Assembly: GCA_963829585.1 (NCBI GenBank)
Contig: CAWHJD010000013.1
Coordinates: 1-64,000, forward strand
Source: Sva-07 sp963829585
Lineage (GTDB): Bacteria > Actinomycetota > Acidimicrobiia > Acidimicrobiales > Ilumatobacteraceae
Reading direction: 5' to 3'
Length of the DNA: 64,000 bases
The position numbers and the translations under genes were made by a program. Every line of letters begins with the position of its first letter. The first letter of the stretch is position 1. This document shows, piece by piece, positions 1-9,639 of this stretch. Below the pieces are notes generated by a model, which saw nothing but the letters and a program-made list of their open reading frames with translations, was not told where the DNA came from and did not search any database.

Positions 1-8
1 GGCGCGAG

Positions 9-1327
9 GTGCGCCGCCAGGTTCCCCGGCGATCGTTGGCTGACTGGGATCCACTCCCCACGCGGCGCGATCCGGTGGAGGTCCTCCGCAGCCAGGACAG
101 CGGTCGTGTCGCCGAACTCGTACCGATCCGGTACGGGCGCATGATCCAGTCGCCGTGGACGTTCCTTCGCGGCGCTGCGGCAATCATGGCGGCCGACCTC
201 GGGTCGCGCGCCCACACGCCATTGTTCGCCCAGTTGTCGGGCGACGCGCACCTCGCCAACTTCGGCCTGTTCTTCGCCCCCGATCGACGATTGCTGTTCG
301 ATCTGAACGACTTCGACGAGACACACCCCGGACCCTTCGAATGGGACCTGGCCCGACTTGCGGTGAGCATCGTCGTTGCGGCGACCGCGAACGGAGCCAG
401 GCCTGCGGACGCAGCAACTGCGGTCCGACAGGCCATCGGCACGTACCGCAGCATGATCGCCGGGCTCGCCGACACCCCACGGATGGACGTGTGGTACTTC
501 AGGGTCGAGTTCGAAGACGTCATCTCCGGTTTGCGGAAGGGGTCGATGCGCCAAGCCGCTCGATCGGCCGAAGCACAGGCGAGTCGAAGAACCCAGCTGC
601 GTTCGGTGAAGCGACTGACGGAGGTTCGGGAAGGCCGACGCCGGTTCGTTGCCGACCCGCCTCTCCTCGTGCCGATTCCGATCACATCGCCGATGCCGAG
701 GCGCGACTGCTGCATTCCATCCTCACCCGCTACCGAACGTCGCTGCCCGCTGCCAGTCGACACCTGCTCGACGGATTCCGCACCGTCGACATCGCCCGCA
801 AGGTCGTCGGCGTGGGAAGCGTCGGCACGCAGACTCTGCTCGTGCTCCTCGTCGACGGTGACGGCCAGCCGCTGCTGCTCCAGGTGAAAGAGGCCGGGCC
901 ATCGGTGCTCGCCGACCACGTACCGAGCGCGACGGTGAAGCAGGAAGGTCGACGAGTCGTCGAAGGCCAACAACTCATCCAAGGCTCACCCGACATCCTC
1001 CTCGGCTGGACGACGGCCAGCCGAGGGGCCCGGTCGATCGACTTCTACGTACGCCAGTTACGCGATGGCAAGGCATCGATCGACATCGACAGGCTCGACC
1101 GAAGGGGACTGACCGCGTACGGCGCCTTGTGCGGGGCCGTACTCGCCCGCGCCCACGCCCGCTCGGGCGATGCATCAGCGATCGCTGGCTACCTCGGCAA
1201 CAGCGACCGCGCCGACCGCGCCCTGGCCGAGTTTGCGGTGACGTACTCGGTGCAGAACCAACTGGACTACGAGGCACTCGTGCAGGCGATCGCCGACGGA
1301 CGCATCGAGGCCCGATCGGACCTGTGA
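9..1327 (+). CDS. DUF2252 family protein, frameshifted, 5' end at or beyond window edge
   Basis: About 440 residues are recognisable in two frames. The first frame carries the family hallmarks GDAHLANFG and DFDETHPGPFEWDLARL. The second frame carries the C-terminal half (DGFRTVDIARKVVGVGSVGT, then FYVRQLRDGK) and ends at 1327. The frames switch near base 672, where VADPPLLVP in one frame is followed by DSDHIADAE in the other. The GTG at 9 is the first in-frame start visible, but family members usually have some residues before the QVPR motif, so the gene may begin outside the window. DUF2252 (PF10009) proteins have no established reaction; I recall a kinase-like fold. A lipoprotein gene follows 44 bases downstream on the same strand. 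Confidence 0.8.
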
Positions 1328-1371
1328 CCGCCCGCGACCGGGCCCGGCACACCGACCACAAGGAGCAATCC

Positions 1372-1769
1372 GTGAGTACAACCCAGACGACGACAGTGGA
1401 AGCGAACCCCTCGTTGAGCGGCGTTCATCGGCGACCTCATGGACGTCAGGTGATGGGCAGATGGCTGAGTGCAACGCTGGTGGTCGGTGTGGTCTCGGTC
1501 GGCCTCGCCGGCTGCGGCTCCAACGGCGGCAGCAACGTGGGTGGCGACAACTGCGAGACCATGGTCCAGAACGCCGCGCAGGAATCTGGTGAAACCGCCG
1601 CTCCCACTGCTCTCGACCCGGCGATCCAGAACTGCCAGGACCTTGCCTCGTTCCGAGACGCGACCGAGAAGTACCCGAGCGCGTCAATGGGACCGATGCG
1701 GAGACATACCTGGAAAGCCGATGCGCCGCCGGCGCTGTGGGCCCGGCCTGTGCCGAAGTCGGAGAATGA
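1372..1769 (+). CDS. small secreted lipoprotein, frameshifted
   Basis: The GTG at 1372 is preceded by a good ribosome site (AAGGAG, 1360-1365). The product has a hydrophobic signal (LSATLVVGVVSVGLAGC) with a lipobox cysteine, then a Gly/Ser-rich linker and a short Cys-containing domain. The reading frame changes near 1681 inside a GCGCG run. Upstream it reads FRDATEKYPSA, and the continuing frame reads VNGTDAETYLESRC and stops at 1769. Without that correction the first frame runs on into fdhD and makes an artificial 489-residue ORF. The mature domain is about 95 residues with paired cysteines; I do not recognise a family. The spacing suggests co-transcription with the DUF2252 gene. Confidence 0.6.
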
Positions 1770-1788
1770 GACAAGGCGCTGGGTGCGG

Positions 1789-2598
1789 ATGATCTCCCGA
1801 CGTCGCAAGGAGCGGATGCGGGTTCAGCGAGTCGAGGCGTTCGACGACGAATGGCTGACGCGGTCGGTGCACGACGAACTCATCGTCGAGGAGCCCATGA
1901 CCATCCGGCTCGACGGCCACACCGTGTCCACGACCATGCGCACGCCGGGTCACGACTTCGAACTCGCCACCGGCTTTTGTTTCACCGAGGGGTTGCTTGA
2001 CGCGGCGAAGGTGAGACAGGTCCGCTACTGCGCGACCGGGAGCGCCGTCGAGACCAGGTTCAACGTCGTGACCGTGGATACGGGCGGGCGCGCCGCGGTC
2101 CCGAGTGTCCGGCTGGGCACCGTCTCGTCCAGTTGCGGGTGGTGCGGTAGTGAGCAGCTCGACGCACTGTACGAGCGGCTCGCACCCTTGCCGCCGACGG
2201 CGCCCATCGAGCTCGAGGTGCTGGCGTCGATCCCCGACCGGATGTCCTCGACCCAGAGCTTGTTCGCCGCAACCGGGGCAGCCCACGCCGCGGCGGCGTT
2301 CGATCGGTGCGGCGAGGTGCTCGTGACAAGAGACGACGTAGGCAGGCACAACGCGGTGGACAAGGTGATCGGATCGATGGTGCTCAGCGGCCAGGCGGCA
2401 CTGCCGGGCACCGGCCTCGGGCTGTTCGTGAGCGGGCGGGCGAGCATCGAGATGGTGCAGAAGGCCTGGGCCGCCGGGTTCTCGACGCTGCTGGCCGTCA
2501 GCGCGCCAACGGCGCTCGCAGTCGAGGCAGCCCGCCGAGCCGGCCTGGTCTTGGCCGGCTTCGTTCGCCCCGACGGTTTTAACGTCTACGCGCCGTAA
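1789..2598 (+). CDS. fdhD: FdhD, sulfurtransferase for formate dehydrogenase maturation
   Basis: FdhD moves sulfur from a cysteine desulfurase to the molybdenum cofactor of formate dehydrogenase in the cytoplasm. The protein shows EEPMTIRLDG near the N-terminus, the family signature MRTPGHDFELATGF, the sulfur-carrying CGWC motif (about residues 116-119), and the C-terminal DVGRHNAVDKVIG and SGRASIEMVQKA motifs. Its 260-270 residues match the family. Start choice is uncertain: ATG 1789, ATG 1816 (only 3 bases after AAGGAG) and GTG 1783 are in frame. No formate dehydrogenase subunit lies in this window, so the partner enzyme must be elsewhere. Confidence 0.92.
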   Translation: MISRRRKERMRVQRVEAFDDEWLTRSVHDELIVEEPMTIRLDGHTVSTTMRTPGHDFELATGFCFTEGLLDAAKVRQVRYCATGSAVETRFNVVTVDTGGRAAVPSVRLGTVSSSCGWCGSEQLDALYERLAPLPPTAPIELEVLASIPDRMSSTQSLFAATGAAHAAAAFDRCGEVLVTRDDVGRHNAVDKVIGSMVLSGQAALPGTGLGLFVSGRASIEMVQKAWAAGFSTLLAVSAPTALAVEAARRAGLVLAGFVRPDGFNVYAP

Positions 2599-2611
2599 CC
2601 GGCGACGAGGT

Positions 2612-2656
2612 CGAGGTGGTGTTCGGCCGGTGTTGCGTCTGCCAAGGACCACCTCG
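2612..2656. terminator. inverted repeat between convergent fdhD and sulP
   Basis: CGAGGTGGT at 2612-2620 is complementary to ACCACCTCG at 2648-2656 (9 bp, 27-base loop). It lies just past the fdhD stop and before the sulP stop, which suits a shared terminator. There is no T-tract and the loop is long, so this is a weak call. Confidence 0.3.
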
Positions 2657-2689
2657 ATGCGGCAGCGGCCGCAAGGCCAAGCACTGCCA

Positions 2690-4391
2690 TCAGGCCTGAT
2701 CGGATCCGATCGAACGTTCGTCGACCCATGCACGTGCGTCGGCGTACGCACGCTTGACCGTGTCGCCGACGAACACGGTGCCCTGGTAGATGTTCTCGGC
2801 GCCGATGATGTCGGTGATCCCGGTCACCCGGAGCTGGCGGATCACCCGCTCGTTGTCGGTCACGACCACCAGCTTGCTCCCGACCGCTCGCAGTTGCTGG
2901 GCGTAGTTGGCGAGCATGTCGATCATGGTGGAGCCGGCGTCGTCGGCGCCGCGCATCCGCAGGATCACGACCGAGTGCTGCGAGGACTCGATCACCGTCG
3001 GCATCTGCTCCATCAGTTCGGGCACCGAGGCGAAGAAGATCGCACCGTACGGCTGGAGCACGATGACCTCGCCAGCGGGGACCACCTCCGGCGGCTCGAC
3101 CTCCTCCACGCGGCCGTCGTCGTGGAGGACCATGCGCCTCGCCGTCAGGTGCGTCGACTGGTTCGCCACGAACAGGATGATCGACATGCCGACGCCGACC
3201 AGGACGGCGTACTGCAACGGGATGATCAAGGTGAGGGTGAACGTGGTGGCCATCACGGTGAGGGGAACCGGGCCGGTCTTCGCGACCGACTCAACCTGCG
3301 ACGGCTTGATCGTGCCGACGCCGACCACCATCAGCAATCCGGCGAGTGCCGGCATCGCGATCAGCTCCACCAGGTCGCTGAACACGAGGATGACCAATGT
3401 CATCGTCAGACCAGCGAAGAGCAGGGAGGTGCGCGACTTCGCACCGGCCGCTGCGGTGAGCGAGCTGGCCGACATGGACCCACCGACCGGCATGCCCTGG
3501 AACAGGCCGGCGACCACGTTGCCGGCGCCCTGGCCGATGAAGTCCGCCGCTTCGTCCGACGGGTTGCCGTCCTCGTTCGGGACGGCGGCCGCGATCCGGC
3601 ACCCTGCACCAGCCCGACGAACGCCAACGACGCCGCGGGGATCAGCAGGAAGGGGATCTCGGCGAACGCCGGCATCGTGATGAACGGGAGCGTGCCGGGA
3701 ACGTCGGCGATGTCACCGACGAGCGCGACGTCACGGTCGAACGACGCGAACACCGCAGCGAGCGCGGACGAGACGGCGATCGCGACGACCATCCCGAGCG
3801 CTCCGAGCCTCGTCTGCTGCAGCACGACGATCAAGACCACGGTGCTCACGCCGATCGTGATGGTCGCTGGGTCGATCTTGCCGAGGTTCAGCAACAGGTC
3901 GAAGGCGCGCGGACGCGGTTGCCCCCGTCAGCCGAGTAGCCGGTGAAGTTGTCGAGCTGCCCGAGCACGATGCTGATGCCGACGGCCGTGATGAAGCCGG
4001 TCATGACTGCGTTCGACACGAACCGGAGAAATGAGCCGAAGTGCAGCACCCCCGCCAGGATCATGACCGCACCGGTGACGATCGACAGGGTGAACAGCGA
4101 TCGGGCCGGGTCCTCACGACCTGCCAGGTCGACGTCGGCGATGATGATCGCCATTGCCCCGGTGCCCTGCACCGCCATGAACGCGGTGCTGGTGAACAGC
4201 GTGGCTCCGACCATGCCGAACAGGTACCCGTAGATCCCGGCGAGCGGATTGACCCCGGCGAGCAGGCCACTCGCGAGGCCGTCAGGGACGCTCTCGATAC
4301 CGAGGACGAGCCCTGCCGTCGCATCGTCGCGAACGTGCCCGCGCCGGAACAGTGAACGTGGCCGGAGCACGGGAAACGAGGATGACCGCAC
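2690..4391 (-). CDS. SulP family inorganic anion transporter, two frameshifts
   Basis: This is a polytopic membrane carrier of the SulP (SLC26) type, probably for sulfate, bicarbonate or another anion. The N-terminal piece reads DDATAGLVLGIESVPDGLAS and ends GYSADGGNRVRA. The frame then shifts near 3915, and a second piece runs from FDLLLNLGKIDPAT to FVGLVQGAG. A further shift near 3600 leads to IAAAVPNEDGNPSDEAADF, FQGMPVGGS and the remaining helices. A STAS-like domain closes the protein (VVILRMRGADDAGSTM, then LVVVTDNERVIRQL). The GTG start at 4391 lies 5 bases past the stop of the small membrane protein upstream, so the two are probably translationally coupled. The summed length of about 565 residues is normal. 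Substrate cannot be read from sequence. Confidence 0.85.
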
Positions 4392-4395
4392 CCGA

Positions 4396-4574
4396 TCAAC
4401 CGACCGAGAGTTCGACGAGGCGGGCTGCGCCGGCGGCGAGCATCACCATGGACATCGTGAGCAGAACGATGTTCGGTCCCCGGGACTCGAACGACGGGCG
4501 ACGCCGGCGAAGAAGAGCGCAACCGGCAAGACGACGAGGATGAAGACGATGATGGATGTGGAGACTGCGATCAC
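4396..4574 (-). CDS. small two-helix membrane protein, frameshifted
   Basis: A GTG at 4574 preceded by AGGAAGGA begins a 59-residue product. The first segment IAVSTSIIVFILVVLPVALF is a clear membrane helix, followed by FAGVARR. The frame changes near 4490 and continues as SFESRGPNIVLLTMSMVM, a second helix, ending LVELSVG at 4396. Both helices and a good ribosome site argue that this is a real gene read through one indel. It sits between the CPBP protease gene and sulP on the same strand. Function unknown; a small accessory subunit of the transporter is only a guess. Confidence 0.5.
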
Positions 4575-4720
4575 GGCGTCCTTCCTCTGCAGCGGGGCCG
4601 GAGCCGGCTGTCGCCACGGCCGCCCATCGCAGTCTTCCCCGTCGGAGTGACCTTGTCGTCGCTTCTGGCTCGGGCGCACCGGAGTTGCTCCGGAACTGCT
4701 CCGCATCGGGGCTCCTGCGC

Positions 4721-5388
4721 TCAGCCGCTTCCGACCATGAACCACACGATCAGCAGGGAGAGGCCATTGGTTGCCCAGTGCGTGAGCCCCGGGGCGACCA
4801 GGCTCCGGGTGCGGTCCTTCATCAGCTGGAACACGATTCCTGCCACCGTGGTCGCGGCGATGACGGCGAGCACGCCGGCGACGGCATCGAGATCCAACCC
4901 GGACCATGCTCCGGCACGTGCCACAGTCCGAACAGGAACGACGTCGCAGCCACGGCTCGCCATGGGCTCACGACGCGATGGAACAGCGCTGCGAGCACTC
5001 CACGGAATGCGAACTCCTCCAGCAGGACCGTGGCGACGGGAATTTCGACGAAGGTCTGCATCAGGACGTCTCCGGTCGACCGTCCGACGTGGTCACGGAT
5101 GAGCGGCGAACCACTGCCGACCACCGTGACGCCGGCTGCGACGGCAACGCCGACCGCGAGCACGGTCAGACCTCCGACGCGCATGCCTGCGGGCACCGCG
5201 TCACGGGAGAGACCGACGTCGTCGCGCGACAGCCCCGCAACGACCGCGATGGCGGCGATGACCGCGATGGCGGCGGTGTTCGTCGCGAAGTGGATGGAGT
5301 CCGGCACGACCGTGCTGCGGGCGATGCCGTAGCCCGAGAGCGCGACGATGGTGATGCCGATCGCCGGCCCATCCGCCACTCGCGTCAC
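4721..5388 (-). CDS. CPBP family intramembrane glutamic endopeptidase, frameshifted
   Basis: The protein has several hydrophobic helices and the CPBP (Abi/Rce1-like) motifs: EEFAFRG, FLFGLWH, and HWATN near the end. These supply the glutamates and histidines of the membrane-embedded active site. The frame changes near 4905, between HVPEHGPG and LDLDAVAGVLAVI, and the product ends IVWFMVGSG. GTG 5388 is chosen as start because it forms a GTGA overlap with the stop of the upstream hydrolase gene. Bacterial CPBP proteins are often linked to bacteriocin immunity or membrane protein processing. Here the coupling to a membrane hydrolase suggests a joint envelope role (inference). Confidence 0.75.
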
Positions 5389-7164
5389 GGGCCCCCATCC
5401 AAGTCCAGGTGCGTTCTCAGTCGATCCGAGTCCGCCGCCGTCCACCCCACCGGTGGAGCGATCGCCGCCCACGAGTGCACGAAATCGGTTCGATAGTCGT
5501 GACCGAACCCGGGTGTGGCCGAGAAGCCGGCCATCAGGTCGAACGACTCCTGGACGAACGTCACGAACGGCACCCAGGTGGCAGCAGGCGGAATGTCGTA
5601 CGGAGCGGGATCGTCGGCCCACCCGGGGGGACTCCACAGGTTGGCCAGCCTCCAGGTGCCGATGGCGTCCGACGGGTGGTGGACCCACAGCACCCTCGGA
5701 GACTCCCAGGATGCGTCCGTGGCGTCGATGTCGGCGATCCGATTCGCCACACGGACATTCGGTTCCGCCGCAACCGCCGGCTTCCACGACGGGCTCCCGG
5801 GATCGCGGTCGTCGACGAGCGTTCCATAGATGGCGTTGTTGCGCGTCGGGCCGGTGAACAGAGCACCGTCGTATCGAGACGTGATCGAATCGATCGAGCC
5901 GGAGAGGCTGGGTTCGGCGAACGCGGTCTCCCCGCCCATCGACCCGAGACTCTGACCGAAGGCGAGGAGGACGGGTCGATGATCCTCCGGAAGCGCCGCC
6001 CACGCCTCGTAGATCCCGTCGAAGAGCGCTGTTCCGAGCACCTTCGGGCTGGTCGTGTCGAGCAGAAAGGCGATCCAGCTCGGCAGGAACGAGTACTGGA
6101 CCGACACGATGGCGGTGTCGCCGCCGTACATGTACTCGATCGTGCGCGCCGCGTCTGGGTCCACCCAACCGGTGCCGGTCGGTGTCACGGCGACGAGCAC
6201 CGCCCGATCGAACGCTCCGGTCCGTTCCAACTCCGCGATGGCCAGATCGACTCGTTCCTCCACCGAGTCGGCGGAATCGAGTCCCACATACACCCGGATC
6301 GGTTCGAGCGCCGGGACGTCTCGGTCGAACGACTCGATGTCACGGGTCGTCGGAGCGCCAGCGACGAAATTGCGCCCCTCGAATCCCAACGTGTCCCAGT
6401 CGACGAGCGACGCCGGGCTTCCCGACGAGGTCGGCGATGTGGGCGGCTCGACGCCGTCGGCCGTGGTCTCGTCGAAGGTGCCGAAGTTCGTGTCGGCCCA
6501 GTTGGCGAAACGTTGCGCAGCGAAGCTCGAGACGATCAACAGGCTGGCGGTCACGATCGCGGCGACGGTCCAGCCGCGCTGCTCGCTGCGGCATTCGCGT
6601 CGCCACGGCGCGGTCGATGCGCGCCACCAGGTGGCGCAGGAGTCGTGCGATCTCGATGATCAGTGCGCTCACGAGCGCCGTGAGGACCAGCATCACCGGC
6701 ACCGACGTCCACGACAGGCTGCCGAGTTGGACTAACGCGCGCTGGTCTCGTTGCCACTGGATCCAGCGAGTCGAACCGAGGCCGACCACGACGATCGTGA
6801 CGACCGCCAACGCTACGACGATGTATCGACGCGCAGCTCGAGACGGCAGACGATCCCGACGCCGAGCCGACCGCTCGACGACCCGGCCGACGAAGCCTCC
6901 GAGTCCGTAGCCGACGGCGACGCAGATCGCGCTGATGACGGCCTGGATCAGGGCAGATCGCGGCAGCATCGACGGCCTCAACGACAACCACCACAGGACT
7001 AGCATCCCGATCCATGCGCCGACCGAGGGAGGCGCCGTCAGGCGCTGACGCAAGTGCGTCGGTGTCACCTCTCCATCAGCCGATGTCCCGTGAGCGACAG
7101 GCCGATCGGCTGCCGGCGATCCCCCGGCATGAGGACGAGTCACCGGCACCATCGGTCGGGCCAT
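5385..7164 (-). CDS. membrane-anchored alpha/beta-hydrolase (Abhydrolase_9 type), frameshifted
   Basis: The N-terminal part has several transmembrane segments (for example SVGAWIGMLVLWWLSL and YIVVALAVVTIVVVGLG), matching the Abhydrolase_9 N-terminal domain. The C-terminal 390 residues are the catalytic part, with the nucleophile-type motif AFGQSLGSMGG and family phrases such as LFTGPTRNNAIYGTLV and FVTFVQESFDLM. The two parts are in different frames that meet near 6590, close to RAVATR and TVAAIVTASLL. The start at 7164 is the longest and is not certain. Actinobacterial members are plasma-membrane proteins of unknown substrate. The stop overlaps the CPBP start by four bases. Confidence 0.78.
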
Positions 7165-7427
7165 TCCGGATATCCCGCGCTCTCTTCACGGTCGAGCCTC
7201 ACCTCGCCGATCGTCGCGCACTGGCAGCGATGGTCGTCCAGCACTGACCACTCGGGACACAGCGAACAGGGCGGGCAGGAGTGCCGTCATCCTGCGCTTG
7301 TCGATCTCCAGCGTCCCGCGGAGCGCACAGTCTCATCACGAAGACGAGTCTCGTGCGCAAACGAACGATGGACGGGCGCCTCACCGGTGCAGATCGGGTG
7401 CGATGAGGACCCCTATGCACGGGCTGA

Positions 7428-7580
7428 ATGTCGCGGCCGGCTCGCATGGCGAGCCGGGTGTCGCCATCCTGGCTGATCCCGCTGGTACTACCCCTCGGCG
7501 CCTCGATCGTCGGGCTGTCGATCGGAGCGCTGTTGGTGATCCTCACGGTGGACGCCATCGCTCGTCGTCAATCTCGCTGA
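7428..7580 (+). CDS. possible small single-helix membrane protein
   Basis: A short frame opens directly after a TGA (7425-7427) with ATG 7428; a second ATG lies at 7446. From the latter it reads MASRVSPSWLIPLVLPLG and continues through one long hydrophobic helix to AIARRQSR at 7580. The hydrophobic run flanked by basic residues looks like a genuine small membrane protein. There is no clear ribosome site, and the surrounding kilobase is otherwise decayed, so this is tentative. Confidence 0.3.
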   Translation: MSRPARMASRVSPSWLIPLVLPLGASIVGLSIGALLVILTVDAIARRQSR

Positions 7581-7729
7581 GCTGCGACGCGACTGATCGC
7601 TCTGTGCCCCCCCACGGCCGAGTCGGCCGCTCCTGGGCCCAACGCGCGATCAATCCGTCGCAGGGTGCAGCGGCGGTGGAACCCACCGTCCGTCGAGAAC
7701 CTCCGGCTCGGCGAGGCAAATACGCAACG

Positions 7730-8025
7730 CCACCGTGAACGGTCCATCGGGTGCCGGAGCACTACGACGGCGGCAACTGCGACGACGCAGCCGATCACTA
7801 TGGCGCTGGCGCCAGCGTAGGGCGCAGGCCCCGCGCCTCGAGCCAGGCGGCCACCGGACGGAAGATCACGGCGAGCAACGCTGCGAAGATCAACGGCAGC
7901 ACCACCGCACTGATGGCGGACAGCAGCGTCAGCACGATTGCGGTCACACCGACGAGCCCGATCGTGGACCACGCGGTGATGCCGGCTCGCCGGTAATCCG
8001 AACTCGACTCCGCACCATCACCTGC
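7730..8025 (-). pseudogene. remnant of an AI-2E family transporter (N-terminal part)
   Basis: On the minus strand the stretch reads SDYRRAGITAWSTIGLVG, two hydrophobic helices, and LPLIFAALLAVIFRPVAAWL, the typical N-terminus of AI-2E family exporters. It then hits a TAG at 7798-7800. One frame over, the next helix is visible (SAIVIGCVVAVAAVVVL). The remaining 250 or so residues of the family are absent, and no start codon exists in frame after the upstream TGA (8026-8028). I therefore read it as a truncated, frameshifted relic rather than a working gene. Confidence 0.5.
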
Positions 8026-8162
8026 TCAGGTTCCGGCGAAGTCGGTCGCCTCTTGGCTCGATCGGCTCGCCGCCTAATCACTGCGACCACGGCCAAGCAG
8101 CACCCTCACAGATTATTACCCGGTGGGTGTACCCAATCGTTGCGTTTCGTTACGCTCCCACC

Positions 8163-8639
8163 ATGACGGTTCCCGGCAAAGGTGGACGGCCACGCAAGTG
8201 GCGGTCGGACGCCGACCGTGTGCGGGCGTTCCGTGCTCGGCACCGCGGCGAGGAAGAGCCCGCGACGTTCGAAGAGGCGCTCGTCGACGGCGACGATCTC
8301 GCTCGGGCAGTCGAACGCTCCCGGCATCTGCAGGCAGATCTCGTCGCAGCCATGGCCGCGCTGTCCGAGTCGAATGTGGCGCTACAGACCGAGCGTCGAC
8401 GACATCAATCGACACTGCGCAGGCTCGATCGGGTCAGGGCGGAACTGGACGGCCTGCGCAGCGCCGGTGCTCGCCGCGAAGAAGAGCTCGAGTTGCTGCG
8501 AGAAGGCTTCGCTGAACTCAGGGCCGAGAACGCAGCCTTACGGGCGCGGATCGCCCTCACCGCCCCGGCCGCTCAACCCCAAGGACTCAATCGCGCTGAT
8601 CGGCGCCGAGCCGCAAAGCGAGACCGATACAAGGACTGA
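8163..8639 (+). CDS. hypothetical coiled-coil protein of a mobile or plasmid-like type
   Basis: The 158-residue protein starts at ATG 8163 with a basic N-terminus, GRPRKWRSDADRVRAFRARH, a phrase I associate with small accessory proteins of actinobacterial mobile DNA. Residues about 50-130 form a long Glu/Arg/Leu-rich coiled coil (LRRLDRVRAELDGLRSAG, REEELELLREGFAELRAENA). The C-terminus is basic (RADRRRAAKRDR). The charge pattern suggests nucleic-acid binding, but no domain is certain. Its position between a decayed segment and the excisionase/integrase genes supports an accessory origin. Confidence 0.6.
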   Translation: MTVPGKGGRPRKWRSDADRVRAFRARHRGEEEPATFEEALVDGDDLARAVERSRHLQADLVAAMAALSESNVALQTERRRHQSTLRRLDRVRAELDGLRSAGARREEELELLREGFAELRAENAALRARIALTAPAAQPQGLNRADRRRAAKRDRYKD

Positions 8640-9296
8640 CCTGCAGCAGCCTGCGACCGAGACCCGCTGTTACGGAACGATACGTAACCGCGCACCCCTC
8701 CGGGTAATGATATGTGAAGGGCTCCCCTACGGTCCCGCCGCCACTCCCCGCCAACATGCTGGACCTCGCCCACCGAAAGTCGACTTCGGTTGCTGACGGG
8801 TTTCAACCACGTCGGTTTACGTAGCCGGGCGCCGGAGTTCGACTCGGTTGTTGAATGATCGAACAAGTCGGCACGGTCGCAGCCTGCGAGAGGTTCGAAG
8901 CCGGCTCCAGCCCACCCGGCTGCCCGCGGAAGCACGCGGGTTGCGTACGTCGCCCCGCGATGAACTCCCGAGCGAGCCTTGATGGCCAAGCGATCGTCGA
9001 CTCCTACCCGGACCCGCGCCATCAACATGGCGGACAGCCCGGTGGCATCGTCGACCGAACACGGTCGAGTCGCGTCATGGTCGCGTCGTTCAAGCGGCTT
9101 GAAGGCAGACGACGTCGATCCAACCCAAACAGCGATACGCACGGCGTGTGAGTGGTCGTGTGTGTGCTCGGAGGCGCTGACCTGGGGAAGGGAGTGATCC
9201 GGGTAGTCATTCCGACATTGCCGGCCGAGGTGGTAGCGATCGTGTGTGTGGTCGTGGGAGTGATTCGATGAGTCCTCTTTGCGCACGATCGGCACC
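8640..9296. other. intergenic stretch without a supportable gene
   Basis: No frame on either strand shows a recognisable protein or consistent coding character. The only structure I see is a pair of imperfect 20-base direct repeats at 9145-9164 and 9241-9260 (17 of 20 identical, GTGTGxGTGGTCGTG core), upstream of the excisionase-like gene. Confidence 0.5.
9145..9260. repeat. two 20-base imperfect direct repeats upstream of xis-like gene
   Basis: CGTGTGAGTGGTCGTGTGTG at 9145-9164 and CGTGTGTGTGGTCGTGGGAG at 9241-9260 match at 17 of 20 positions, 96 bases start to start. Such spaced direct repeats beside an excisionase gene could be recombinase arm sites or operator sites, but GT-rich sequence can also produce chance similarity. 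Confidence 0.3.
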
Positions 9297-9620
9297 ATGA
9301 ACCGCACATCGATTATTCGAGCAGTACCCCCAACGGCCCGACCGCATCGCAGGGCCCTCGGTGACCTCGGGAGTCCGCCGACCCGACCGGAACCGGTGGC
9401 CAACCGCCGCCGGACCTACACCGTCGCAGAGGTCGCCGACATCGTCGGCATCTCCCGGTCCACGGCCTACGAATGTGTGCGCCGGGGCGAGATACCGTCC
9501 CGGCGCTTCGGCCGACGAATTGTCGTGTTCCACCACGAACTCGAACGGATGCTCGGGGACACCGGAGCGCCCACCGTTCAGATGGACATCGAGGCGGGGA
9601 CGACGAACAACACAGCTTGA
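9297..9620 (+). CDS. excisionase-like helix-turn-helix DNA-binding protein
   Basis: The core reads TYTVAEVADIVGISRSTAYE followed by CVRRGEIPSRRFGRRIVV, the winged helix-turn-helix of the excisionase/HTH_17 family that binds element ends or promoters. The start is uncertain: ATG 9297 gives 107 residues, and GTG 9396 just before the domain is also possible. It lies 20 bases from the hipA stop, facing it. With the integrase at 11.3-12.5 kb it most likely forms the excision control of an integrative element. Confidence 0.75.
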   Translation: MNRTSIIRAVPPTARPHRRALGDLGSPPTRPEPVANRRRTYTVAEVADIVGISRSTAYECVRRGEIPSRRFGRRIVVFHHELERMLGDTGAPTVQMDIEAGTTNNTA

Positions 9621-9639
9621 CCGACGACAGCGAGCACGT

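Noticed and set aside
1129..2598. Single 489-codon protein joining a lipoprotein N-terminus to FdhD
   Set aside because: The join results from a frame slip near 1681. The correct lipoprotein frame stops at 1769 and FdhD starts afterwards.
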